Origin: Bacteroidales bacterium
GTDB lineage: Bacteria > Bacteroidota > Bacteroidia > Bacteroidales > Bacteroidaceae
Assembly: GCA_004557185.1 (NCBI GenBank)
Contig: SFEP01000050.1
Span: 1-15,768, forward strand
DNA length: 15,768 nucleotides
Reading direction: 5' to 3'
Positions 9,241 to 15,768 of this stretch are shown here, piece after piece. The notes below the pieces were generated by a model, which saw only the letters and a program-made list of their open reading frames with translations, was not told where the DNA came from and searched no databases. The position numbers were made by a program, and so were the translations under genes. Each line of letters begins with the position of its first letter. Position 1 is the first letter of the stretch.

Positions 9241-9450
9241 GGAGGTGCAAAAGGCCCTGGTTGCGTTTTGGTTGACTTTTTCTGCGTCCTTGATGTGGTG
9301 TTGGGAAACCTCCATAAGCAATCGCTCGACGAGATTTTCAACGGAGCATCTGCCTGCCAGACGCGGTGCCACTATTCCCGACACTGCAACGACTGCTGGA
9401 TTAACTGCCACCGCAAAGATGAAATCCTCCCATTTTGCGGCAAAATATAA
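9241..9450 (+). pseudogene. C-terminal remnant of a radical SAM/SPASM-type protein
   Basis: The frame ending at the TAA at 9448-9450 reads LGNLHKQSLDEIFNG, then CQTRCHYSRHCNDCWINC followed by HRKDEI. 'LGNL..qSLdEI' followed by clustered cysteines is the usual end of SPASM-type radical SAM enzymes, where the cysteines bind an auxiliary Fe-S cluster. The frame is closed by a TAG at 9238-9240, and no start, SAM-cluster motif (CxxxCxxC) or upstream body is present: the next bases to the left are the tRNA promoter. The remainder of the gene was therefore lost. Identification is by motif only, but the reading frame is plainly protein-like. The alternative is a tiny cysteine-rich ORF, which I think less likely. 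Confidence 0.5.
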
Positions 9451-9505
9451 GCGTCAAAGCGTAAAAAACGCACATTTTTGTTAGTTTGAACTATGGTTTT
9501 GCTTA

Positions 9506-9745
9506 TCGAATCGACCAAAACGTCCTTCCGTAACTAAATTTGCGCCAAGCAACTTTACTCGTTGGCGGAATCAGGTTGAGACTATGTTCTCACAACTTAC
9601 CGACCAGTTTCTCGCCATCAGCAACTGCGCCAAGGAATCCAGCGGTCTTTTTGCCCGAACAGCGGGCAAAGTCAGTGCAACGACCGCATGACAACACATT
9701 ATTTACATTAACCCAAAGGAGGGGATTAAGTACGCACTGATTTAA
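9506..9745 (+). pseudogene. IS982-family transposase remnant (C-terminal part)
   Basis: One frame reads PKRPSVTKFAPSNFTRWRNQ, then VETMFSQLTDQFLAISNCAK, ESSGLFARTAGKVSATTA, a TGA at 9689-9691, and QHIIYINPKEGIKYALI to a TAA at 9743-9745. The IETvFSQLtDqF.....yAK...Glf.Ri.gKi...t..QyIN........KyAl pattern is the conserved C-terminal third of IS982 transposases. The N-terminal two thirds and its catalytic aspartates are missing, and the internal TGA confirms decay. The remnant lies just upstream of the BspA-like gene and ends 31 nt before its start, so the IS may once have inserted in that gene's promoter region. Confidence 0.7.
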
Positions 9746-9776
9746 TCCCGCCAACGGACCAACTTTCTTAAAACTT

Positions 9777-10805
9777 ATGAAAAGGTTTACACTATTTATT
9801 GCACTGCTCACCTGCGTATTGGCTGGGAGGGCGCAGGATGTCTGTTACTTGATTGGCACCGACGGTGTGTTTGAGGCAAACCATGCCTCAGCCACGCTGA
9901 CAAAGAACGCATTCGGCGAGTATGTAGGTGAAGTGACGTTTGCCACTTTCTGGGATGAGGATAAGATGGATCTTAGGACCCACGAGTTCACCATCACCAC
10001 CAAGTTAGGTGAGACTGCCGACGACTGGGGAAGCATCGAGGGAAGCCGTTACTGCCCTAAGGCGGGAGATTACGCAATCAGTCTCAACGAGGAGAAAGAA
10101 TTGTTCGGGAACTATGACTACAAGCAGAATCTCACTCTCGCACTGTGGTGGGAAATAGACAAGCCACTTTGGGTGAAAGTGACACTGAGAAGCCAGTCTA
10201 AGGGAAGCATTATCATCTATGATTCTAAAGAAAACGACCCCGATTTTACGGAAGACTACACTCCTATCGACTTAACTCAAGGTGCTCATTTCACAGTGAC
10301 CGTCAACGAGGCTGGTTCGCTGAAACAGCGCTTAGAGAGCGCCGTGTTCCAGACCGACTATGACTTGGTGGACTATCTGACGGTCAAGGGCAAACTGGGC
10401 GGTGCCGACATAGCCTACTTGCAGGCGCAGGAAGGACTGGTTTCGCAGTTGCAATACCTCGACATCTCGCAAGTGGAACTGGTGTATGACGACGAACCTT
10501 ACTTCCAGTATACTCATGGTGGTTTCTACAATAGTCACACTGATATCTTCACGCTCTCGTCTGAGAATTATGACGAAAAAGGCTCTGGCGGCATGCAAGG
10601 TCAGGTGTCCGTCACCAGCACCATCTGCCATCGCAATGACCTGGCATATGCTTTCAGCAAGATGGGGAACCTGAAGGAGTGCTACTTGCCCCAGACGCTG
10701 ACGGCCATTGGCGAACACATGTTCAGTGGCACGCCCATTGCCAAGGTGGGTATGCCGTCAGCACCAACCTATATAGGCGACTACGCCTTTGAAAACAAGA
10801 ACTAA
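9777..10805 (+). CDS. BspA-like LRR surface protein, N-terminal part up to an in-frame stop
   Basis: The 342-residue product starts with a signal peptide (MKRFTLFIALLTCVLAGRAQD, cleavage near 20). An N-terminal beta-rich domain follows (about 20-160), then the spacer usual before BspA repeats (ITDL-like segment VDYLTVKGKLGGADIAYLQA, then LQYLDISQVEL), and the first LRR_5 repeats (CYLPQTLTAIGEHMFSGTPI, AKVGMPSAPTYIGDYAFENKN). It ends at TAA 10803-10805 in mid-repeat. The same frame continues without another stop to 12926, so the original protein was about 1049 residues. As it stands, the product would be a truncated exported protein lacking most of the LRRs and the C-terminal tail. BspA proteins bind host matrix or other cells at the surface; this is family knowledge and not shown here. 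Confidence 0.75.
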   Translation: MKRFTLFIALLTCVLAGRAQDVCYLIGTDGVFEANHASATLTKNAFGEYVGEVTFATFWDEDKMDLRTHEFTITTKLGETADDWGSIEGSRYCPKAGDYAISLNEEKELFGNYDYKQNLTLALWWEIDKPLWVKVTLRSQSKGSIIIYDSKENDPDFTEDYTPIDLTQGAHFTVTVNEAGSLKQRLESAVFQTDYDLVDYLTVKGKLGGADIAYLQAQEGLVSQLQYLDISQVELVYDDEPYFQYTHGGFYNSHTDIFTLSSENYDEKGSGGMQGQVSVTSTICHRNDLAYAFSKMGNLKECYLPQTLTAIGEHMFSGTPIAKVGMPSAPTYIGDYAFENKN

Positions 10806-10826
10806 TGGTATGACTCTCATGGATCC

Positions 10827-12926
10827 TTGGGCGAAATCGACATACCGGCATCGGTAAGAAGCATCGGTAGCAACGCATTCATAGGACAGCCTATTAAGAG
10901 CATCGACGTGAGCCATGTAACGAGTTTTGGGGAGGGGTGCTTCAATCTCACCTATATCCAAAGCATCCAGCTGAACGACCAAGTGGAGTCCATACCTATG
11001 AATATGTTTGCTGGCTGCTCAAAGTTAAAGTCCATCAACATCCCTGCCAATGTCGTGGAAATCGGCGAGGCTGCATTCTCTGGATGTAAAGAACTGGCTA
11101 CCGTCACTATGGGCGACAAGGTGAAGAAGATAGGTGCGGAGGCATTCTCTGGATGCAGCAGACTGGAAGACATGACCATCTCTCCCAACATTGAGGAGAT
11201 TGGCAAGTATGCCTTTTCCTCCGTCAATTACAGAGACAGCGACATCCCTTGGTTTGCCAAACTGCCTAACGAGGACGGTGTGAAGTATGTGGGCAAGGTG
11301 GCCTATATGTTTACGGGCGGCAACGACATCAAGATCAAGGAGGGAACGCTCAGTGTGGCCGACTGCTTCCTGATAAACCACAATCCCTATGGACAAAGTC
11401 ACCCGTCGGAATGGGGCGCCACACTCACACTGCCTTCCACGCTGCGCATCATAGGCGAGCAGGCGTTCAATGGTATCCCAGCCAGCAGCCTCACGCTGCC
11501 CGAGTCGCTGGAGAAAATAGGCACCGCCGCCTTTGCCAATTGCACGAATTTACGTCGCGCCACCATCCCTGCCAGCGTGAAGTATATCGGCAGGGAAGCA
11601 TTCTACAACACTGGACTGATACGTGTCTACTACAATGCGGTGGATGCTAACAATGAGGATGTAGAGGACAACGGCTATGACATATTCCCCGAGAGCTTGG
11701 TCCGCGTCATCATCGGTGAGGGCGTGAAGTCGATTCCCAACAGTGTGTTCCGTGAATGCAAGAACATCACTCGTGTCGAAATGCCCAGCACCGTAGAGAG
11801 TATCGGCGACTATGCCTTTGCTGGCTGTACTTCGCTGACCCATATCGACCTACCGTCGTCGCTGAAACACCTTGGTGCCTATGCCTTCAACGGGTGCGAC
11901 TTCTACGAGATAGACTCTTATCTGACCGAGCCACTTGATTTGATGGTCTTCCCCGATGCCGAAGAACTCAAAGAAGAAGTAGATTGGAGCGAAGGCAGTG
12001 AAATATCTGGAGGCGGTTATCGTATTGCAGGGCCATTTAGCGACATAGAATATGGTTTCCATATTGACGCAGACGGAAACATCACCTTTGGAGAAGTTTC
12101 TTATGACGACAACTACAATCCTGTAATTGAAGCGGGCAAATATACATATTACCATCCATTGCCTTTGTTACGCGTGCCTAACGGCTCGTTGGCAGCCTAT
12201 CAAGGTGATGGTGCATGGAGCGTACTTTTCCAGCAGATTGAGCAGTTCGATGGTGCGTCGAGTACAGAGGCCGTTGAAGAAACTACTGCAGTCACTGTCC
12301 GCAACGAGGTGACGGAAGATACCGATCTGTCAAGCACCATGTTGGGCAACATCTTCGTTACTCTCGATACAGAGGACAGCGGCGACGGCTACAATGCCTC
12401 GGAGGGCTGCCTGGTCATCAATTCAACCGTCAGCGACGAACAACTGGCAGCAGCCACGGCCGACGATGCCGACGACCTGACGGTAAAGAACCAGTTCAGC
12501 GGACTCATCTTCGAGGTGCCGGCCGGCAAGGGATCGGTGATCATCGACTGCCAGACGCTGGGCCAGCAGGCCGTCTACGTGAAGATTGGCTCGTCTGACG
12601 CCCGTCAATTGAACGCAGCCAACCGCCAGCAACTGAGCATCCCCTACGACGTGGCCGAAACGACGCGCATCTACGTCTATGCCGCCAAGGGCAGTGCTCC
12701 CGTTGCCTCGCAGTCCGCCCGTGCGGCCTATCCCAACGACAATGCCGTGAAGCTCTATGGCCTGACCATCAATGTGGACGAGAATCTAAGCGGTATCTCC
12801 GCTCCCGTCACCACAGACAGACCTACAACGGACACATGGTACACCCTTGAAGGACGCCGCCTTGTAAGCAAGCCAACCATGACAGGCGTGTATATCCGAA
12901 ACGGTCGCAAGGTTGTGGTGAGGTAA
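10827..12926 (+). CDS. BspA-like LRR surface protein, C-terminal part downstream of the stop
   Basis: This 699-residue frame is in phase with the gene at 9777 and starts with a TTG that has no visible ribosome site, so it is unlikely to be made on its own and would lack a signal peptide. It holds many LRR_5 repeats of about 23 residues (for example IPASVRSIGSNAF, IPANVVEIGEAAFSGC, MPSTVESIGDYAFAGC) over about residues 1-370. A non-repeat linker with an acidic stretch follows, then a beta-rich domain (about 480-640), and finally the tail WYTLEGRRLVSKPTMTGVYI plus RNGRKVVVR. That tail is found at the end of many Prevotella and Bacteroides exported proteins. I treat 9777-12926 as one interrupted gene. 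Confidence 0.7.
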   Translation: MGEIDIPASVRSIGSNAFIGQPIKSIDVSHVTSFGEGCFNLTYIQSIQLNDQVESIPMNMFAGCSKLKSINIPANVVEIGEAAFSGCKELATVTMGDKVKKIGAEAFSGCSRLEDMTISPNIEEIGKYAFSSVNYRDSDIPWFAKLPNEDGVKYVGKVAYMFTGGNDIKIKEGTLSVADCFLINHNPYGQSHPSEWGATLTLPSTLRIIGEQAFNGIPASSLTLPESLEKIGTAAFANCTNLRRATIPASVKYIGREAFYNTGLIRVYYNAVDANNEDVEDNGYDIFPESLVRVIIGEGVKSIPNSVFRECKNITRVEMPSTVESIGDYAFAGCTSLTHIDLPSSLKHLGAYAFNGCDFYEIDSYLTEPLDLMVFPDAEELKEEVDWSEGSEISGGGYRIAGPFSDIEYGFHIDADGNITFGEVSYDDNYNPVIEAGKYTYYHPLPLLRVPNGSLAAYQGDGAWSVLFQQIEQFDGASSTEAVEETTAVTVRNEVTEDTDLSSTMLGNIFVTLDTEDSGDGYNASEGCLVINSTVSDEQLAAATADDADDLTVKNQFSGLIFEVPAGKGSVIIDCQTLGQQAVYVKIGSSDARQLNAANRQQLSIPYDVAETTRIYVYAAKGSAPVASQSARAAYPNDNAVKLYGLTINVDENLSGISAPVTTDRPTTDTWYTLEGRRLVSKPTMTGVYIRNGRKVVVR

Positions 12927-12952
12927 TCTAAAGAGGACATACCTATTTTGTA

Positions 12953-12991
12953 GTGACCCCGAAAGTCTTTTGTATGGCTTTCGGGGCTCAC
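12953..12991 (+). terminator. Terminator-like hairpin after the BspA gene
   Basis: GTGACCCCGAAAG (12953-12965) pairs with CTTTCGGGG-C-TCAC (12978-12991), 13 bp with one bulged C around a 12-nt loop. It lies 26 nt after the BspA stop. The T-tract behind it is poor (TGCACTTTGG), so termination may be weak. Confidence 0.6.
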
Positions 12992-13260
12992 TGCACTTTG
13001 GAACTTCACTTCATAGGCACACCCTCATGATTTTGTACACGCAGTTCAAACGCTTCGTTTATGAGGTACGCAGAGCGATTTGGGTATCTGCCCGCTGTTT
13101 TAATGAAAGGGCCGTGTAACGGTATGGATGCTTACGATGCGCTTACGATATCTATGCCTATGTATTGGTGTCCGTCAAACTTGTTTGAGCGCCCCAAAAA
13201 ATACAGGTGTTCGGTAAACGCATTGAAGGCGTTGTCTCAGAAACGTGGGAGAAAAATACC
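12992..13260. other. Intergenic DNA, no supportable gene
   Basis: The only protein-like stretch is a 30-codon frame at 13027-13119 (MILYTQFKRFVYEVRRAIW, then VSARCFNERAV), which has no recognisable family or ribosome site and is followed by stops in the same frame. It could be the trace of a decayed gene. I see no RNA gene here. Confidence 0.35.
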
Positions 13261-13309
13261 CCGCCGTGGAAGAAAGTTCCCACGCCGTGTGAACTTTCTT
13301 CCACGGCGG
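13261..13309. repeat. Perfect 19-bp inverted repeat, hairpin
   Basis: CCGCCGTGGAAGAAAGTTC (13261-13279) and its exact reverse complement (13291-13309) flank an 11-nt loop. The right side is followed by CCTGTTTTTA on the plus strand, and the left side is preceded by GAAAAATA, giving a T-run on the minus strand too, so it could end transcripts from both sides. It may instead be one copy of an intergenic palindromic repeat. Confidence 0.85.
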
Positions 13310-13345
13310 CCTGTTTTTACGGCCCGCCGCCCCGCCGAAAATGGG

Positions 13346-13413
13346 TGCTACGTAAAAAATTTTACGAACGACGTGATTTTTTTTACGTACTACGTGATAT
13401 TTTTTACGTAGCA
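13346..13413. repeat. TACGT-rich inverted and direct repeat cluster
   Basis: TGCTACGTAAAAAAT (13346-13360) is the exact reverse complement of 13399-13413. Between them lie two 19-nt direct repeats, ACGTGATTTTTTTTACGTA (13371-13389) and ACGTGATATTTTTTACGTA (13392-13410), one mismatch and period 21. The block can fold into a long stem or act as a string of ACGTA sites. It has no coding potential. Confidence 0.85.
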
Positions 13414-13490
13414 TCTCCTTTTTTCCGTCCCCGTACAGCTGGAAATGGATGCTGTGAAATGGGTGTCGGGTAAGAGTGAAAGATTTTTTG

Positions 13491-13611
13491 GTCCCTTCAG
13501 GGCGCAAGTTGTGGGAGTCCGTCCCAACCCGGGCTGCCGCTCGTTTCACTTGCTCAGCCCCAGGCTAAAGGCCAACCCTCTTGCCTCGGGTTGGGGCAGA
13601 CTTTCAGCCTG
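13491..13611. repeat. Candidate dispersed intergenic repeat (Bacteroidetes 'CCCTGAAGGG...CCCGGG' type)
   Basis: Read on the minus strand, the block has GCCCTGAAGGGACC at one end, AGCCCGGGTTGGGACGG in the middle and a CCAACCC/GGGTTGG hairpin (13572-13578 with 13588-13594) at the other. GC-rich blocks with GGGCA..., CCCGGG and short self-complementary arms recur between genes in many Bacteroidetes genomes (recalled from general experience, not checked). There is no frame worth calling. Confidence 0.4.
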
Positions 13612-13735
13612 CGTCTATGCAGAATGGGCAGATTCTTTCCCCCTTACCCCAGAGACAACACATTAAAAGCGTTTACCAGACACCCACCAATCCTATCAGG
13701 GCACGGGCTGGTAAAAAGAAAGTAATGAAAGTAAT

Positions 13736-14140
13736 ATGGAACTTAGCAGCCGAAACTCACGCATGGAGAACCGTCATCAGACTGACTTGGAGTGGCGTGA
13801 TCGTCTGCTTCGTGTATTCGCAGAAATGTTCTACCAAGTCAAGGGACTTTTTCGTAAGGCTGTCAATGCCATCATATCCCTTGCCACTCCCGACAGACAA
13901 GGAAGACACCGAGACATCTTCCGTAACGAAGAAGCAACAGCCATTAAGGAGACAATGAACGAATTTGCCGACACTGAATCAGAACGAATCAGCATCGGCA
14001 AATGGCTTGTTGATTATGCTTCCTCCAAGTCGGAACTGTCAATCTTGGATGTATATCACGCCCAATGTGAAGTGGACGGAGTGGCACACGGAAGGTATGA
14101 CTGGAGGATAGAGAGAGGAGAACGGAACATGTCTTTATAA
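13736..14140 (+). CDS. Fragment resembling the C-terminus of a Bacteroidales mobilization protein
   Basis: The 134-residue frame reads WRDRLLRVFAEMFYQVKGLF, then RKAVNAIISLATPD, later IFRNEEATAIKETMNEFAD, IGKWLVDYAS and EVDGVAHGRYDWRIERGE. The order 'AV.aI..fA ... F..eEA..I...M..ya ... iG.wLvdYA ... eV..va.GRYDWRIeR' matches what I recall of the C-terminal end of MobA/MobV-type relaxases on Bacteroidales plasmids and mobilizable elements. It has no nuclease motifs (HUH or tyrosine), so it is either a 5'-truncated relaxase or a small accessory gene. In-frame stops lie just upstream (TAA 13712-13714), so the present start near 13736 is a residual ATG. It ends 4 nt before the convergent lipoprotein gene. 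Confidence in coding is fair, in the family modest. Confidence 0.5.
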   Translation: MELSSRNSRMENRHQTDLEWRDRLLRVFAEMFYQVKGLFRKAVNAIISLATPDRQGRHRDIFRNEEATAIKETMNEFADTESERISIGKWLVDYASSKSELSILDVYHAQCEVDGVAHGRYDWRIERGERNMSL

Positions 14141-14144
14141 CACA

Positions 14145-14978
14145 TTACTTTCGTTCAAGTGTCAATTCTAATCTTTGGAGTCCCTTCTTATTCGCATTGG
14201 CAAGAATAAGTACGTATGTAATTTGCTCTTTCTCCTTCAACGTGGTAGTCATGTAACGGAAATCGTCTTCCGTAACGATATATTTCAGCATGGGACCCCC
14301 GCCAGATGCCACCACAAGACGTATCTTGTCAGAAAGAGGAGAGATAACGTAGGCATATCGAGCCATATACGTTGTACTATTGAGCTTCACCCAATCAGGG
14401 ACTGTTGGGTCTAAAGTATTATTCAGATAGATGCGGCAGTTCTTGTAGGATGGTCTTTCATTTCCCTCAGAATTGTATATTGTTCCGTTGCCATCCACAA
14501 ATATAGGCGAGGACACGGAATACTTCTCTATAGGGCACTGCTCCTCATAGACAATGTCTGCCTCTGACTTGATTGTGGCTTCGACAGGAAGTTCCGGACT
14601 TGTAATTTCCTTGTCTTCCAAAATCTCGACAAGCTCATACTTCCAAGGCGAGCCATCTGTAAGAATATTGGCAAATATAGTCTTCTTTGCCCTTAGCTTA
14701 TACCTATGCCCTTTCTCATACGTAAATCCTTCTATCTCAGAGAAACTCATCTTTCTCCAGGTCTGGTCAACGCCATCCTCCATGACGAGCATACATTCGA
14801 TGGGGTTCTCCTTGTTGTGATCAAATAAAAAATACATGATGTCGGTGTTCTCAGAAACCGACATAGTAACTTCAATCACCTTGTCTTTGGGTTCATCATC
14901 GTCATTGCATGATACCATTCCAATAGCAGAAATGATAACGACAAGCAATGTAGAAAAAAATAATTTCATTGTTTTCAT
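14145..14978 (-). CDS. Surface-type lipoprotein, DUF4377-like N-terminal domain
   Basis: The 277-residue protein has a lipoprotein signal with C24 in MVSC; NDDDEPK follows the cysteine, matching the acidic export signal that sends Bacteroidetes lipoproteins to the cell surface. Residues about 34-125 (ECMLVMEDG...WRKMSFSEIEGFTYEKGHRYKLRAKKT...DGSPWKYELVEIL) look like DUF4377. The second half (about 130-277, IYLNNTLDPTVPDWVKLN, VVASGGGPMLKYIVTEDD) is unassigned. It follows the small secreted gene at 15434 by 72 nt on the same strand, so the two may form an operon. Local AT content is much higher than in the left half. Function is not known to me. Confidence 0.8.
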   Translation of the reverse strand: MKTMKLFFSTLLVVIISAIGMVSCNDDDEPKDKVIEVTMSVSENTDIMYFLFDHNKENPIECMLVMEDGVDQTWRKMSFSEIEGFTYEKGHRYKLRAKKTIFANILTDGSPWKYELVEILEDKEITSPELPVEATIKSEADIVYEEQCPIEKYSVSSPIFVDGNGTIYNSEGNERPSYKNCRIYLNNTLDPTVPDWVKLNSTTYMARYAYVISPLSDKIRLVVASGGGPMLKYIVTEDDFRYMTTTLKEKEQITYVLILANANKKGLQRLELTLERK

Positions 14979-15050
14979 AATATCATTTGTTTATCTTTTA
15001 TGTAATGAGTTCACGTCATTTGATTATATGCCTCCTTTATCTTTATGACC

Positions 15051-15434
15051 TCAATAAGCTGCCTCTGTGACTGGAATTTTTGACAATACATCGCTTTTTG
15101 CGCTCCAATTGACATTCCACATATTGCCCGTCTCAGAGTCAAACAGCACCCAGACCCAACTGCTGTCTGTCGGATACATTTCAAAACGGCCCGGTTTTTT
15201 GTCAAGTGCAAGAGGTTCTGCATTAAGCACTCGGTTTTTCTTAGGGTTTGAAGGAACAATGGCTTGGATTGTTCCGTCTCTTGTGTCAAGCCTCAGAAAA
15301 ACACCTGTTATAGCAGGATAAAGAACATAGTTTGTACTTTTGCTCGTTGAAATCACTACCTTCACGTCATCATCTGCATTGACTGTAGCAAATGACAAGC
15401 AGCAAATGGTCAACAATACTATAAATCTTTTCAT
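15051..15434 (-). CDS. Small secreted protein, unknown function
   Basis: The 127-residue protein has a signal peptide (MKRFIVLLTICCLSFATVNA, cleavage about 20) with no lipobox, as the C12-C13 pair lies inside the hydrophobic core. The mature 107 residues are short beta-rich repeats with tryptophans in the last third (RFEMYPTDSSWVWVLFDSET, then GNMWNVNWSAK). Cysteine is absent from the mature part. I do not recognise the family. It lies between the XRE regulator and the DUF4377-like lipoprotein on the same strand, at 80 and 72 nt, so these genes may be co-transcribed. No promoter matching the Bacteroidetes consensus is visible in the 80-nt gap upstream. Confidence 0.75.
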   Translation of the reverse strand: MKRFIVLLTICCLSFATVNADDDVKVVISTSKSTNYVLYPAITGVFLRLDTRDGTIQAIVPSNPKKNRVLNAEPLALDKKPGRFEMYPTDSSWVWVLFDSETGNMWNVNWSAKSDVLSKIPVTEAAY

Positions 15435-15514
15435 AATTATCTATATATTTAATGGTAAACGATGAGATATTCCAAAAATTGGCTATAATGCTTCAGTCCC
15501 CATCTTGAATATAA

Positions 15515-15768
15515 TCACTTTTCATGAATATGGATAAGAGGCTGACCAAAGAATGTGGAAAGCATCGAAATTGTTCTTAGTGTAAAGTTGTGTTGACCGC
15601 TCAACCATTTTGTCACTTCACTCGGTTTCTTGCCAAGAGCCTGAGCAAACTGAAGTTTGGTCAAACCGCGTTGTGTCATCAACTCATAAATTCGGTTTGA
15701 AACGGCAAATTCCATTGCCACCTCCTGCTGTATGGCAGGAGAGGTGTTTGCCAACATTTCGTCAAATG
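15515..15768 (-). CDS. XRE-family HTH regulator, HigA-antitoxin-like (partial, 5' end outside window)
   Basis: The frame is open to the window edge. From the internal ATG at 15757 it gives 80 residues, and codons before that (FDE) continue the frame, so the real start probably lies outside. A Cro/C1-type helix-turn-helix covers about residues 20-70 (SNRIYELMTQRGLTKLQFAQ, ALGKKPSEVTKWLSGQHNFT, LRTISMLSTFFGQ). The N-terminal ANTSPAIQQEVAMEFAVSNR is characteristic of HigA-like antitoxins that pair with a small RelE/HigB-type toxin, which would be expected just beyond the right edge. No other protein in the window resembles such a toxin. It would be autoregulatory if paired. Confidence 0.85.
   Translation of the reverse strand, partial: FDEMLANTSPAIQQEVAMEFAVSNRIYELMTQRGLTKLQFAQALGKKPSEVTKWLSGQHNFTLRTISMLSTFFGQPLIHIHEK

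Noticed and set aside
9133..9411. A 92-residue minus-strand frame across the tRNA promoter
   Set aside because: It runs through the promoter and tRNA 5' end and is antisense to the radical SAM-like relic.
9543..9756. Possible structured RNA/riboswitch: CGTTGGCGG (9560-9568) can pair with CCGCCAACG (9748-9756), competing with a nearer CGCCAA/TTGGCG hairpin
   Set aside because: The interval reads as a decayed IS982 transposase frame from end to end, so the complementarity is better explained by chance or by IS terminal sequence than by a leader switch.
10805..10827. Independent start of a second BspA gene by stop/start overlap (TAATG at 10803-10807)
   Set aside because: The ATG there is in another frame and hits TGA after one codon; the long downstream frame is in phase with the upstream gene and only has a TTG without a ribosome site.
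13175..13549. Minus-strand 124-residue frame and overlapping plus-strand frames in the repeat region
   Set aside because: They translate the palindromic repeats in both directions and have no recognisable protein features.

Overview
The window looks like chromosomal DNA from a member of the Bacteroidales, most likely Prevotella or a close relative. The evidence is a textbook Bacteroidetes promoter (TTTG-N19-TAnnTTTG) in front of the tRNA genes, acidic-flanked lipoprotein signals, BspA-type leucine-rich repeat proteins, the C-terminal 'GR...GiYi..g.k' tail shared by large exported proteins, and a GH89 glycosidase. This assignment rests on family resemblance and not on a database search.

Left part (1-8850, GC-rich): a 22-residue tail of a plus-strand gene is followed by about 500 bp without genes that carries a 22-bp tandem repeat. 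Then comes a minus-strand series: a 1740-residue secreted GH89 alpha-N-acetylglucosaminidase with many accessory domains, an HD-domain hydrolase, the CCA-adding tRNA nucleotidyltransferase, and a small lipoprotein whose 3' end overlaps the nucleotidyltransferase start. Upstream of these are three tandem tRNA-Arg(ACG) genes with a recognisable promoter and an intrinsic terminator. At least two of the three tRNAs lack an encoded CCA end and so depend on an enzyme like the one encoded nearby.

Middle (9143-12926): next to the tRNA genes lies a small gene graveyard, with the C-terminal end of what looks like a radical SAM (SPASM) protein and the C-terminal end of an IS982-family transposase. It is followed by a large plus-strand BspA-like LRR surface protein gene split by an in-frame TAA, so it is probably a recent pseudogene or an assembly/sequence error to check.

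Right part (12927-15768, clearly more AT-rich): about 800 bp of repeat-rich intergenic DNA (a perfect 19-bp hairpin, a TACGT-rich inverted repeat, and a block resembling a dispersed intergenic repeat), then a fragment resembling the C-terminus of a Bacteroidales mobilization protein. After it come two minus-strand genes for exported proteins (a surface-type lipoprotein and a small secreted protein) and, at the edge, an XRE-family regulator of the kind that acts as a HigA-like antitoxin, cut by the window end.

The tRNA-Arg cluster, the remnants beside it, the mobilization-like fragment and the drop in GC together suggest an integration hotspot or decayed island to the right of the tRNAs. I did not find a convincing new multi-gene system. 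The most useful second looks are the interrupted BspA gene, the two previously unannotatable remnants, the GH89 domain architecture and the repeat arrays.
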